Assembly (NCBI GenBank): GCA_037039925.1
Contig: JAXRKP010000461.1
Coordinates: 58,501-122,500 of the forward strand
Direction: 5' to 3'
Source: Doris montereyensis
Taxonomy: Eukaryota; Mollusca; Gastropoda; Nudibranchia; Dorididae
Length of the DNA stretch: 64,000 nt
Made by a program: the position numbers and the translations under genes
Notes under the pieces: model-generated
The model's database searches: none
What the model saw: the letters and a program-made list of their open reading frames with translations, nothing else
Told to the model about the DNA's origin: nothing
In this document: piece by piece, positions 23,490 to 34,299 of the stretch
How the letters are laid out: each line of letters begins with the position of its first letter
Position numbering within the stretch: the stretch's first letter is position 1

Positions 23490-23960
23490 TTAAACAAACA
23501 AACAAAAACAAGCAAGCAAACAAACGATCATCATTTCAAACTTGGGATGGGTCTGTCCTGATAGGTGTGGTACATCAAACTCTAGTTCATAGATTTCAAA
23601 CTTGGGATGGGTCTGTCCTGATAGGTGTGGTATATTAAACTCTAGTTCATAGATTTCAAACTTGGGATGGGTCTGTCCCGGGACAGGACTGTCGTAGTGC
23701 GGTATAGGCCGAAGAGGCTCAGTGTAATTTACCTCTGTTACCACATACGGAGAGGGGTTCTGTCGGGCCATTTGAATGGCGACAAGATAATCGCTGGGAG
23801 TGGACAGATCGCAATTTTGTATCTTCCGTTCAATAACACTGTGAACTGAGTCACATTCCATTGTGTGTGTCCGGAGACCAGGAACTTTTGTTCGATTCTG
23901 ACATTCTGCTCTACGACGAGCTGAACAAGGGCATTAGATATATATACTCCTCTTGTGAAA
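23490..23960 (-). pseudogene. C-terminal half of an unnamed multi-copy invertebrate protein
   Basis: Minus strand: LVVEQNVRIEQKFLVSGHT, then (one base out of frame) MECDSVHSVIERKIQNCDL, PSDYLVAIQMARQNPSPYVV and TEVNYTE. The GHTQxECDSxHS...IER and P.DY...Q.AR..P.PY motifs are typical of a large multi-copy family in invertebrate genomes that may derive from a transposase; I know no function for it. The open frame ends in a 20-residue repeat (GQTHPKFEIYELEF...), which is the local DNA repeat read in frame and not part of the family. The N-terminal half of the same family is at 28890-29350, on the far side of the Harbinger locus. Confidence 0.55.
23535..23690. repeat. 60-bp tandem repeat, ~2.5 copies
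   Basis: ATTTCAAACTTGGGATGGGT recurs at about 23534, 23594 and 23654 with near-identical intervening sequence. The period is divisible by three, so the minus frame stays open through it. Confidence 0.85.
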
Positions 23961-24908
23961 GAATGTATGAAGGTAAGTGTTTTATTTACGATACTTACAC
24001 ATATCCAAACACGTCCATAATTTATTATTAATTAAGACATTCATTATTTCCTCTTATTGCATGTAATTATTTTTACTAAAAGTTACAGTATTCACGTATA
24101 CCATACCAATGCGAACAATACGCTTGTAAGCAATTGTTTTCATTTTACATCTGGATTGTTGTTTTTCTACAAATTGATGTTACACAAAATTTGATGATTA
24201 ACTATTTTTTTAAAATATAAGAATTCAATACAACATACAGATCTAGTATCATGTATGTTTAAAAGTAATCTTCCCTACATTCAAAACAACAATTTACTGC
24301 CATCTTTGCAATATTTGACATACGCAAGGATCAAAGTTGCGTGAATAGCCAACACTGACATGGAACTGTTCTTTTACACTGTCATGCCCCATACTTAAGC
24401 AATGATAATACTGCCATTAGTGTGACAAAATACGTGGGTACGGTAATAAAAACCAAAGGTATTTAGTGGATGTTTTTTTTTTTTTTTTTTTTTTAATGCA
24501 ATGTATAGAATGCCATATGAAACACCTATGAAACAAAACCAAACATAATCATGTGCATTTATCTTGCCTCTCTTAAATCAATCAACACTTTTAACTTTAA
24601 ATAAGGCCCTCTCTCCTCCTCCTTCACCTCTTATTTCTCCCTCTCCTCCTCCTTTTCCGACTCATCCCTACCCCTCCTCCCTTTTTACTCTTCCTTCTCC
24701 TCAAATCCATCCTCCCCACTGTGACAGAATGGCCAGTGTAACACAAGATGATGAAGTACATGAGTACAGTTGGTAGATCTGATCTAGACTGACCTAGAAT
24801 CTCTTTATTCAGCCTTTATATACTTATCTAAGGATAAGGGGAATTAAGTCTAATAATACACATACATATAAGATGACAACAGTTACATCACTTTTACAAT
24901 ATAGATTA
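23961..24908. other. Non-coding stretch with poly-T and CT-rich tracts
   Basis: No gene was seen. A run of about 23 T lies at 24472-24494, and a CTCCTCC-rich tract at 24607-24720. The plus frame at 24564-24776 is low complexity. Confidence 0.6.
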
Positions 24909-25433
24909 TCATTCTATTACACCCACCTCACGAATGATCGTACCGTATGACCGATACACTTCGGAAGCCTTCCATCTGTGGATGTGGCTGGGGTGCTTAA
25001 TCTCCCTGCTGTAAACAGCAGTGCTCCTGGACAGTGTCTCTAATTCAGCCTCATAGAGAACCTCTGCAATTAGCTTCTGTGCATGAATGTTCTGCTCACG
25101 AGATACATTTCTTAGTTTGTGAGCAATCGTCTTCCCAAATGAATCAAACTGGTCGTCTTCACGTATGTTTGTTTTGGGGGGATTGAGCAGCCTGTCCCCA
25201 GCAAGCATGAGCAGCTCGTTACACGTATCAGGAGCCGCTTTCCTCTTAGCAGGTCTGCTGTTGCTGGCGCTGGTGCTGATACTGGTGCTGGTGCTGACGC
25301 CATGAGCAGCAGTAGTTGTGGGTGTTGCTGTAGGGGTAACAGAACGACTTCTGCTGTCATTCAGTGTCATGAAGTCACTTGTAGGACTACTAGCAACAAC
25401 TGTTTCAATCCCCAACTGATTGAGGACGGTCTC
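24909..25433 (-). CDS. BESS-motif exon of a Harbinger-associated MADF-BESS protein
   Basis: C-terminal exon of a DNA-binding accessory protein of the type encoded by Harbinger elements. A splice acceptor TTTTTTCCCAG ends at 25434 (minus), and the frame stays open to a stop at 24909-24911. After a Ser/Thr-rich linker and a basic NSRPAKRKAAP patch (a likely nuclear signal), DDQFDSFGKTIAHKLRNV and QNIHAQKLIAEVLYEAEL match the BESS motif, which mediates protein-protein contacts. The matching MADF exon is at 27893-28270 on the same strand. The transposase exons lie antisense in the intron between them. This exon is intact, whereas the MADF exon is broken. Confidence 0.75.
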   Translation of the reverse strand, partial: ETVLNQLGIETVVASSPTSDFMTLNDSRSRSVTPTATPTTTAAHGVSTSTSISTSASNSRPAKRKAAPDTCNELLMLAGDRLLNPPKTNIREDDQFDSFGKTIAHKLRNVSREQNIHAQKLIAEVLYEAELETLSRSTAVYSREIKHPSHIHRWKASEVYRSYGTIIREVGVIE

Positions 25434-25577
25434 CTGGGAAAAAATACATGTAGTAAAAATATTACAATTTTTATCACATTATATGGGTGAATAAGAAGAA
25501 TCTATCTTGAAACACAATGTTAATCAATTGAAGGAGAACTAGATTAAACTTTTTGATGCATTGCTTTCTTGTTTCAG

Positions 25578-26044
25578 TTTCCTTCATTCGAGGAAGAGTG
25601 GTTATGAGAGGCCCAGTTCTTTGAGGAAAAGTGGCAGTTTCCAAACTGTCTCGGGGCAATTGATGGAAAACATGTTGCCATATCACCTCCAACGGGTTCT
25701 GGCTCCTACTACTTTAACTATAAGGGGTTCAACAGCATGGTGTTGATGGCAGTTGCCAATGCTAACTATGAAATTGTATACATGAGTTTCGGTACCAATG
25801 GCCGGGTGTCTGATGGGGAGTTATAGAATGCACCGATTTCCACAAGTTGTGAAAGGGGATCTCGATCTTCCGCGACCCAACCCCAACAATGACCTGCCCT
25901 ATGTCTTCATCTCGGATGAAGCATTTGCTCTCAGAGAGGACTTTTTGAAGCCCTACAACGTGAGGATTTTGAACGACCAAAGACGTATTTTCAACTACCG
26001 ACTATCTCGCGCACGTCGAGTAGTCGAGAATGTTTTTGGCATAA
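25578..26044 (+). pseudogene. HARBI1-type transposase, DDE core part
   Basis: Follows the acceptor CTTGTTTCAG (ending 25577). It reads QFFEEKWQFPNCLGAIDGKH with the first Asp at 25662-25664, then SYYFNYKGFNSMVLMAVANA, FISDEAFALREDFLKPY with the second Asp at 25915-25917, and RRIFNYRLSRARRVVENVFG with Glu at 26026-26028. All three catalytic residues are present. Defects: a TGA near 25606, a frame change near 25820, and a 793-bp element inserted at GGCA|TAA|TGG. The domain continues at 26838. It lies antisense in the intron of the MADF-BESS gene. Confidence 0.8.
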
Positions 26045-26840
26045 GGGTGGACACAGAAAAAACGCTTGGTCGCCTATAAAGCGAGCGCTTGTTGAAAAGC
26101 GCTTGCTGACGCTTGAGGGGGGCACAAAGTAAAAGATTGTAAATTGGGCTTGAGTCTGTTGCGAACGATGGTGCATACATTGTTTTATTTGAGACAAGGC
26201 GGGATCATTTGATGATTTTTGGTTTCTGGATAGTGTTTTGCCAAAAATCATTCTTGCAAAAGGAAAACGAGTAGGTATTCTGAAATTAACAGAAAACGAA
26301 GAGAGGAAGGAGAGTATCATCATCTTTTCTCCGACTTAAAAATAGCCCAAGTCGATTTCAGTCGTACTTGAGAATGAGTCGACACGTTCTATTATATCTT
26401 GGGAAGAGTTGAGCTCAAGATCACCAAGAACTGGTGCAACTGGCACAAACCAATTATGGCAGAGGAGCGTCTTGTCATTACTCTGAGGTAAGCCATTCTT
26501 TTTTTAGAAAGCATTTAAAGGTCTTTTATAGACGGCTGCAATCAGGGATTCGACGTCCATCTTGCTAATGAAAACACGTGTACGGAAGTTCACCAACGAA
26601 ACACAACACACATGCTGGTGTGTACGAAAAGACCACAGCTACACCCAACACGCATAGCCGCTTCAAGCTCGAAAAGAATTAAAATTCAATTCTTGTCGCT
26701 TTGAGCAACGCTTCACAAAGCAATCGCGATGAAGCGAGCGCCTCTGTGCAGCAGAAGATGTTTTAGAGCAACATTCTCTCGCTCGCTCTACACACGCCGC
26801 GCTCAAAGCGATCAAGCGCTTCTTTCTGTGCATCTTTTAA
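26042..26840. mobile_element. Non-autonomous Harbinger nested in the transposase ORF (793 bp, TAA target duplication)
   Basis: TAA at 26042-26044 and 26838-26840 flanks 26045-26837. Removing the element plus one TAA rejoins GGCATAATGGTGGCAAG, which reads GIMVAR in frame with the upstream FG and downstream F. Inverted repeats are CACAGAAAAAACGCTTGGTC at 26052-26071 and its near-complement ending at 26830; each starts exactly 7 bases from the element end. A 3-bp TWA duplication is characteristic of Harbinger elements. The inside keeps a transposase N-terminal exon. Confidence 0.8.
26285..26489 (+). pseudogene. HARBI1-type transposase N-terminal exon remnant inside the nested element
   Basis: Frames give EYHHLFSDLKNSPSRFQSYL, RMSRHVLLYL and ELKITKNWCNWHKPIMAEERLVITLR (in part), ending at a donor CTGAG|GTAAGCC near 26489. 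ITK..N......I..EERL.ITLR is the conserved segment just before the LATG motif in Harbinger transposases. It belongs to the nested element and not to the host transposase, which explains the scrambled order of domains. Confidence 0.6.
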
Positions 26841-27200
26841 TGGTGGCAAGATTTTCGGGTTCTCAGATCCCATATAAATCGACAACCCCAAAACATTGAT
26901 TCTGTTGTTTTGGAGTGCTGCGTATTGCATAATTTTCTTAGAAAACTGCTACTGCAATGTACACCCCAGTTGAATCTTTGGACAATGAAGACCCCATTTC
27001 ACATGAACTCAGTGATGGCCTTCGTGTTGAAGAGGCCCACGTTGTTTTCTCTCCATAGGAAAGGCAAGAAATGCCTCACAAGAAGCAAAGCATGTCAGAG
27101 ACAGGTTTATGACATTTTTCAACAACGAAGGAAGTGTGCCTTGGCAAGAAAGATGTTTTTCGTTAAAAAAAAATCAGAAAGAGGTACATTTTCCTTGTAA
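26841..27200 (+). pseudogene. HARBI1-type transposase C-terminal part
   Basis: Resumes the interrupted transposase: VARFSGSQIPYKSTTPK, then in a shifted frame VLECCVLHNFLRKLLLQCTP. The V...CVLHNFLR motif is the end of the DDE_Tnp_4 domain. The downstream open frame to 27200 has a basic tail with no recognised domain. There is a frame change near 26895. Confidence 0.7.
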
Positions 27201-27892
27201 CACATAAATTATACCTGTAGTTTTATTGCATAATACAACAATGATGAGTGTTTTGGAAATAATTATTTTTATGCATCGTGCAGAATGAAACTTATTATAT
27301 TATATAGTAGTATAATATTTTGTTGAATTAACCAATATAAGAATGTCATAAAATGATTTTTTTTCAAAATTTCTAGAAGATATTATGGGGGACCCCAAGC
27401 TTTCATTTGGAAATAAAATCTACTACAAAATTTATTATAAAGCAGATTACGGACGCCAGTAGATCTATATCTATGAGATAGCTTTCATTAATAACTAGCA
27501 AAAATGAGACGACATGTATAACGTTTTTAAAAATATTGTGCAAAATAGTACCAAGATTTATACTATGTAAATAGTTAAGAAGCGTTCAAAGAGAGAAAAT
27601 AATTTAACTATTTTGCTAAGCACGGTGTATATTATTTAATCTTTCTAGTAGTATAATGCGATCAATAAACTTTTTGTCGTGAGAAAAGTAAGAAAAAATG
27701 TTGCTTTCTGGATAATGACATAATTATGAATGATTGTACCTTTGTTTCTAATATTGAAGTAAGTCCCTTCAAACCTCAGAGATGATATTGAAATTGACAT
27801 CAAGGTATCATTTAAATTTAAAAACGTCTCATTATAAAAATGTTTGCCCATTGTCAATGAAAGGATTAAGTACATGCTAGACCTACCTCCTC
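27201..27892. other. AT-rich spacer between transposase and MADF exon
   Basis: No coding similarity was seen. This is intronic for the MADF-BESS gene. Confidence 0.5.
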
Positions 27893-28270
27893 CAAATCTC
27901 CTTGTGACTCTGTTTGCCATAGAACATCAGGTTCTATGTTCGTCTGTGCTGTTCTGGGTACTTCCTGGTCTCGGAGAAATTTCAAGGCATTAAAATACTA
28001 AAGCGTAGGCTCACATCCATCTGCATCTGATCCTGACAGCTTCGATGAGTCCATTTTTTTTAGCTGCTTTGAACGCGTTTCTCAGGTTGCTGATTTTTTT
28101 AATCACAACGTCTTTATCCGCATGGGGCTCAAAAGTTTTAACAGAAGTTACAAGCTCCTGGTAGCTTTTTTTCTTAGCAAACGGTTGCTGTAATCTTTTG
28201 ACTTTATCTTCCACAAACATTCATGTGAACGGTGCGCCTCGATAAAGTTGAGTACGGATTCTTTCTACCA
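27893..28270 (-). pseudogene. MADF-domain exon of the Harbinger MADF-BESS gene (broken)
   Basis: Minus strand: ESVLNFIEAHRSHECLWKIK, then SYQELVTSVKTFEPHADKDV, VIKKISNLRNAFKAAKK, then KMDSSKLSGSDADGCEPTL, a TAG where Trp is expected, YFNALKFLRDQEVPRTAQ and finally a donor GAGGAG|GTAGGT at 27892. This is a MADF/SANT-like DNA-binding domain in the usual order. It has two frame changes (near 28205 and 28060) and one premature stop, so the gene is inactive here. It should splice to the BESS exon at 25433, across an intron that contains the antisense transposase. Confidence 0.7.
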
Positions 28271-28889
28271 CATTGCCATGATTTCGATATAAAAATGATA
28301 TGCGATATGCTCACAAGAAAGCAGAACAGTTGCAGGCTACCAGCTCAGGAAAGAAAGGATAGGCCTAGCATAGAAAGCGACAGCACATAATAAAATTATT
28401 AAAACACATGACTGTGTAGATCTACAACACACCGATCACACTCAAGCAAGGTATTGAGCCCAGCACAAATTTATTGTTGTGCATAAAAAATAATGGTTCT
28501 GTCAAGAAAAAAAAGTAAAGTAAATATTATTATTATTAAAACCAAGCAATAAAAAAACGTGTACGCGATGATTTTATTAATTTCCATACGCTGATGACGA
28601 ATATGAACTTAGTTTTTAAATTTGATCGCAAAATTCCCTTTTTAGTTCTCAAAAAATTATTCGCGCCTGGCAACTTCAAAGGGGAGTCGCGAGCCACAGG
28701 ATTGGTCGACTAAATTTCAAGCAGTGCTTGATTTCCCGGATCCGTGTGGAGGGACGTGCTGCACCAAAGGACGGGGATCGTCCACAACATCCGCGATCGG
28801 ACCTCAGTGACGGGGTTTATCCCGCAAGCGACCGTTCCTCCACATGATTCGCTACGTGTAAATAGGGCATTTTGTGTACTTCTTTTGTT
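28271..28889. other. No gene recognised
   Basis: AT-rich to about 28660, then a GC-richer stretch (28680-28860) with no clear coding match. The right end of the Harbinger locus must lie here or just to the left, but no terminal repeat was identified. Confidence 0.4.
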
Positions 28890-29350
28890 TTGAGGTCATG
28901 TTGTGTAGTGTAAGTTTAGTCTTTTAATAGAGTGCTGATGCCTTTGTTTTGGGACATGTTAACACTGACTGCAAGTCCATTGTCCAGACAGAAGTATCAG
29001 GACCAGTGTCGGCCTTGTCACTTGCCTTTTCATTCTGGGCATTGATTTGTCGATTCATGTCCTCATTCTGCAATTTATCAATATTGCCTAGTTTTGTGCA
29101 ATGCATGTGTCACACTGGTCTTTGCGTGGCACAAACATTGAGAATTTAACCTTTTAAAGGTTCTGTTGAACAGCTTTCGTCCAACGGAACTTTTCCCATC
29201 AATCGCACACCGGTTGACGTAGGCCATGTGGAGTTCCGCCAAGGACTTGTTGGTGAAGATGAACTTCACCCTTCATAAGTTTTCTGCTTCCGGCAGTAGT
29301 GCGATGGCACTGAAGGCGAAGGGATCTCGTAAAACCAGTCGGACAAGAAT
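28890..29350 (-). pseudogene. N-terminal half of the same unnamed multi-copy protein
   Basis: Minus strand: KFIFTNKSLAELHMAYVNRC and GKSSVGRKLFNRTFKRLN, then after a frame change INAQNEKASDKADTG and SVWTMDLQSVLTCPKTKASA followed by LYYKTKL-like sequence across a stop. The S.W.MDLQ.VL.CPKTKASALYY.TKL block is the hallmark of the family whose later part (GHT.MECDSVHS) lies at 23490-23960. The two halves are collinear on the minus strand. Roughly 5 kb, including a whole Harbinger locus, separates them. I infer a disrupted single gene or element. Confidence 0.55.
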
Positions 29351-29442
29351 TTCCGGTCTTCTTCAGACACTGGCTCATGTCATGAGGTCCACTTCGTGAC
29401 CACGACAGGCTGCTTTGGAGCCTGACGAGGCAGATCATCCCC

Positions 29443-29488
29443 CCCACACACACACACACACACACAGACACACACACACACACACAAT
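29443..29488. repeat. (CA)n microsatellite
   Basis: CA dinucleotides, interrupted once by CAGACA. Confidence 0.9.
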
Positions 29489-29816
29489 TTTGTATAGTCT
29501 TGTGCTCATACCAAGGGTGGAACAAAACATTTTGTACACCTGCTTGACGAATACCATTATCATTGCCGAAAAATGTGCTGTTGGTAGGGATTTTCATTTT
29601 TGCCCCCACGGCTTTGCACTATTTGCAGCCTACTCACACTCAATTGTGATTTCCAACTGCCAGGGGAACTTTTACATGCTCACCGTGACTCTAAATGCAT
29701 AAATGTCCACCGAAAGCTGAGATTCCATCTTGGTTTAGCATTTTCACCACATCTTGTCTATCCGTGTATTAACTCTCTCACAATCCTTCTTCCCCCCCTT
29801 TCACTTCTTCTCCCCA

Positions 29817-29932
<116 letters not shown>

Positions 29933-29950
29933 ATCTATCTATCCCCCTCC

Positions 29951-30493
29951 ATCCTAAAATGAAAGGAAAGGGTTATTTACGTTCGGGGGAGTTTTCTGTA
30001 CAACTGACACTCTATAACACATGAAATAATGTGCTGTGTTGGTGAAGACTGGAAGAAGAGAGACTAAATTTAGAAACTTGTGAACAGTTTGACCGTAGAT
30101 GTGGCACTCTAGACACTCCAGAGGTGTTGTGCCTATGCCCTTGTCTGCATCAATGGCTCGAAGAATCTTTTTTTTCTTCTTTTTGTTTTGTGATTTTTTA
30201 AAACTTTTTTTTAATAAACTCAAATCTATATTATAAATCTTCATGCTTCCATTTTAATGTTCAGGTTATCTTTTTGTGTTTACAGTTGATTTATATATTT
30301 TAAAAATTTATTTACTTCTTTTTTTTTTTATGTCACACTGTCTATGAGTATGAGTGAGGCAATCACCCAGACTGACCTGGTCTATATAAAAAAAAAAGGA
30401 AGGCTCTCCCAAATCCCATCATAAAATGAGGGGGGGGTTCTGTACAACTGACTCTTTATGGACACATGAATGAAATAATGTGATGTGTTGGTG
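29951..30493. repeat. Diverged direct-repeat pair, 450 bp apart
   Basis: TTCTGTACAACTGACACTCT at about 29993 and TTCTGTACAACTGACTCTTT at about 30438 are each followed by an ACACATGA...AATAATGTG.TGTGTTGGTG block. The copies span about 29951-30043 and 30410-30493. Confidence 0.7.
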
Positions 30494-31285
30494 TCTTTTT
30501 TACTCTCACTCTCTCATGTTGGTGGGTGCTATCGGTATGCCCCTACTTTTTCCTTTCGCTTCTTTATCTTCCTGTCTTCTAAATTCACCTCAGATCACTG
30601 CATATGATGCATGGATGGATTTCAATAAATCAATCAACTTTCAAATTGTGTACTATCTTTCATCTGACTGTTTTCGCTTAATTCAACTTCAAATCACCAC
30701 ATTCAGTGGACTGTATAAAAGTGCTGTGAAAGAAACATTACATCTCATATACCTAGTTCGACAGACAATGTTTCTAGATTGGTTTGCGATTGGCGAGGCG
30801 CTGCTGGTATTGGTAACTTCTTGTTCTTTCTTTTTTTACTTTACACATCTCTCGTTCATCGTGTCACTGTCATTCCTTCTTGATTCATCTTGAGATCACC
30901 GTATATGGCAGACAGGGTAAATTACATTAATTCACAAAGAAAGAAAGAAAAAAAGCTGGGGTCGTACACTCATCGTTGTTATCTTTCATTGTTTCTCCAT
31001 AGTCTATGTGTCTCAGTCTGGCGTTTTAAATCTTCTGGCACAGCTTTTATGGCTGTTTGACAATAAGGACAAAAGCAGTTTATCCCAGTTTAAACACACA
31101 GGAAAGAATATTTTTCAATTTTGGGGGCAATGTGATCTTTAATTTTGACACCAAAACTGACACTAATATTACTAATAGTAATAAGCAAAGGTTGATAGCA
31201 TTGCAACTGCCACATAACACACAAGTATCATAAAGACAAAGTTGTTTGTAATAGTAAAAAAGTAGGATCTATAAGTAGGCTCTGG
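30494..31285. other. No gene recognised
   Basis: AT-rich sequence with short open frames only. The plus frame at 30480-30893 has hydrophobic stretches but no motif, splice signals or family resemblance that I can support. Confidence 0.4.
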
Positions 31286-31289
31286 CAAT

Positions 31290-32400
31290 GTTATTTCCCC
31301 CTTCTTGCCATCTGTCTATGGCACCTCTGACTCTGACTGATTCGGCAGTTTCGTCTTTCTGTGACCAAGCCGATGAGCACCAGGTCTTTCAGAATCAGAC
31401 CACCATGTTTTTTGGCCTCCGTTACCTGGGGACGAAGCCTTTGGTGGTTGCTGAGTCTAACACTGCAGGAAAAGTCAAAATAACAGAAGTGACACACCCA
31501 TATGCAGGGTTATAAATATAACGCTGGTTTTTTTAATCAGACACGACAAATTAGCTCTCCAGAGTATTGCCCAGAATTCTTCCTCTGACAGGATTAAAAA
31601 ACAAAATTCTGACAATATGGAACCATATTATTATTATTATGAAAAATTGGTTTCTCTGGAAAAGTCCTAAGAAATTGGCCTTTATCTCAGGGCAATCAAT
31701 ACTTGAAGGGATGATGGCAGGGTCAGCCCCGCTGTCCATGTGGACCAATGAATCGTCCACATACACGCATCAAAGCGATGATTTCAACCAGCTGATGACG
31801 GACAAACCGAAACTTCAAATGCAGGTCTTTGTCTGTCATTCATATGGTCCAAGGGATTCTTTCTATCCCGGATCGCCTGCTGATGTCAAAACTCGTCAGT
31901 TTTATCTACCTCGGACAATAGCGGTTTACGTGTGTAGGGGTACCTTACTTAGTTTCTCAGCTCTATATACAACAAGCGTCTTATTTTGCCTGTTATGTAC
32001 ATATTGTATATCGGTATTGATATCGATACACCCAAGGCAGGAGTTTATGTACAGGCAGGTAGAGAGAGGAGGTAGCTGACCTCTCTTGTTTCTTGTACTT
32101 ACAGGTGTTAGGAGACAACTGATTTTCCTAAGTTAAAGTATGGTCTATGATTACCACTACACCCATTTCTGTAGTAACCGTCTGCGTCAGAACTTACGCA
32201 CGGCTTAAGACTACAGGCCAATGAACACACATGCATGTAACAAAATAATGAACAAAGAAAGCTCTTTACTTACAGTGATATCAATTTTACTTCTGTCACA
32301 CAAAACATATACATGTATTTATATATATTTCAAACAAATATCCAAGGTTACAGACGTGTGAAGTGATTATGATAGTTATAATTATAAGGACATGAAAAAA
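31290..32400 (-). pseudogene. Probable C-terminal part of the broken transposase-like gene
   Basis: Minus strand. CHFCYFDFSCSVRLSNHQRL at 31440-31500 looks like a C2H2-type finger lacking its last His by frame shift. In the family to which 32407-33903 seems to belong, a similar finger lies near the C-terminus. Between them (31550-31810) frames such as YVDDSLVHMDSGADPAII show no firm match. The oppositely oriented plus frame at 31567-32079 (170 codons) is also open, but I recognise nothing in it. Confidence 0.35.
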
Positions 32401-32406
32401 TATTTG

Positions 32407-33150
32407 TTAGATCATTTTTAGGACTTGTGTGTGTAGATAAGTCTCATGGACAATATAATATGCACACAAAAATATCAATTTAAATTTCCATTGAATCTTA
32501 TCAAAAATGGTGTGGACGTTAAATCTTGTAACATCTTCAGTGACATCAGTGTTTGATGCATTGAGATGACTACCAAAAGAATCAAATGGTAAAATAATTG
32601 CTGCTGTCATCTTTGACATTTGACATTGACAGTGGAGCCATCCTCCTCTCAACCGGGTTGTATGCACTGGAGCGTGAGAAAAAAAAATAAAACATGCATC
32701 AAGGTTGAGTTCCTTAAAAGTAGCTGCCCACATCAGGAGAGTTCTGGTGTTTTTTGGGGCTTCATCAGGGCCACCATCAACAGAAATGAAGACCAAAGGC
32801 TTCACTTCATCACCAATGGTGGCATGTTCTTTAAAAGAATCAGTCGAGATCTGCTGAAAGTCAGCCATGTGACTCTCACTACTTTCAGCTGAACTTTTAT
32901 TGTGCTTTGCACTTCGAATAGCAACATAAGTGGGTCCATTGTATCCAATCCTTCCGTCTTTGTCTGGCAAACAACAGGCATAGACAGAAGGAATTAGTTT
33001 ATGTTTTTCTCCAATGGGAAAATCATGGTCAGGGAGGGTCAAAGACTGCTTTTTGCATATGGGCAGTCCAATTGGCACCCTTGCCTTGTCATCTTGTGAC
33101 AACAACAAAAAACACATTGCCCCCACCAAACAAGCCAGCTAACTCCTTGA
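32407..33150 (-). pseudogene. Transposase-like domain of a multi-copy invertebrate protein
   Basis: Open on the minus strand for 240 codons. Recognisable blocks are LSQDDKARVPIGLP, LPDHDFPIGEKHKLIPSVYA, YNGPTYVAIRSAKHN, VFISVDGGPDEAP, NLDACFIFF and ILPFDSFGSHLNAS. These match a family common in cnidarian and mollusc genomes whose conserved acidic residues (QDD, SVDGG, DSFGSH) suggest a DDE-type nuclease fold; I cannot name its superfamily. Just upstream the frame shifts into HFASATVKYVKELAG and related sequence, so the ORF is broken near 33090-33130. The coiled-coil region upstream (33376-33903) is probably part of the same protein. Confidence 0.55.
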
Positions 33151-33375
33151 CATATTTTACAGTGGCTGATGCAAAGTGGCTGTCAATGTGAGGCTTTCTT
33201 TGGTTATTTTATTTTGGGGCGACAAAGTTTCACGTTGACAGTACTGAAATGGTGTTTACCATCATCAGTTCTTCTGAAATTTGCAGGAACGAGTCTGTAA
33301 TAAAGCGCAGAACGTGACAGTAAATAACCCTTTTCTTCTAAGGCTCTTTTTTAAGTCATCTACTGTTAATTGTAT

Positions 33376-33903
33376 TTATTGTCTCAGTTCTTCTGCGCTC
33401 ATCAGCTGCCCCTTCTGGCACAACAATGCAATATATCGTTTCTGCAAGGCCCTCCATTTTCTCTTCAAGCCTAGGTCTCCCAGGCGTATGTTTAATTTTC
33501 TCCCTGCCTCACTCCTTAGCTTTTCGAACTTTGCAACCTTTTTCCCCCTTGCCCTTGCCTGCGCTTTGGCATCTGTTAATTTTCTTTTCAACTTTTTTTT
33601 CTAATTGTTCTTTATCTTTTTCACAACGTTTAAGATTATCTTTCAGTTTCAGGTCTGTACTCAATCCACATGATTTTTTGATGTTTAAAATGTATAAAAT
33701 TTCAGAATTTATACAATTTAATTCTTCCTTTATCTTATCCTGCGCATGGGTGATGATTGGTCGTTTCCTCTCTGCAGGCCTTGAGTTACTTGGTTCAGTG
33801 CTGGTTTCCTCTACTGGCTCAGAAGGTCGTGGATGGCCCTGTTCATTGCTGGTCTCCCCAATTTTGGAACCAGTTGATGGATGTCTGGGTTGATCACTGC
33901 TTG
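33376..33903 (-). pseudogene. Basic coiled-coil N-terminal region of the transposase-like gene
   Basis: Begins after the acceptor TTTCAATTTCAG (ending 33904, minus strand). SSDQPRHPSTGSKIGETSNE and NSRPAERKRPIITHAQDKIK are followed by a Lys/Glu-rich coiled coil (LKLKDNLKRCEKDKEQLEKK) and, after a frame change near 33510-33590, LTDAKAQARARGKKVAKFEK and WRALQKRYIALLCQKGQLMS. No domain was recognised. It may belong to the gene at 32407-33150. Alternatively, since NSRPAxRK also occurs in the BESS exon at 24909-25433, it may be a relic of a Harbinger accessory gene. Confidence 0.4.
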
Positions 33904-34299
33904 CTGAAATTGAAAGTGGGAGATACATGAATGTACATACAAACCCAAAAACTCAACTCAAAACAAACAAAAAGAGCATAGTTTCTCAGTTTGGATTTTA
34001 AAAAGACCACCACCCAACACCACCTCCCCTTGGCCTTAAATTTATAAATGTCTATCAGCACAGCCCAACACCCCCTCGGCGCAGGCCAAAAATTCAGATC
34101 AGTCTTTAAAAATATTACCTAAATATTTATAATTATAATTATAATGAAATATACATTTTATATTTCAGTAGAACACAAAACTATACAACTGCATGTATAC
34201 TATAACCTTTTATTGTTTTTCTTCGCTTCTTTTTTTTTTCCCCACATATTAAGCCTCAGGAGAGATTCATGTATCATTCATTATCTTTTCATTTCCATG

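Noticed and set aside
31567..32079. 170-codon plus frame as a host gene
   Set aside because: No recognised domain, no flanking splice evidence, and the opposite strand shows better resemblance to the neighbouring transposase-like family.
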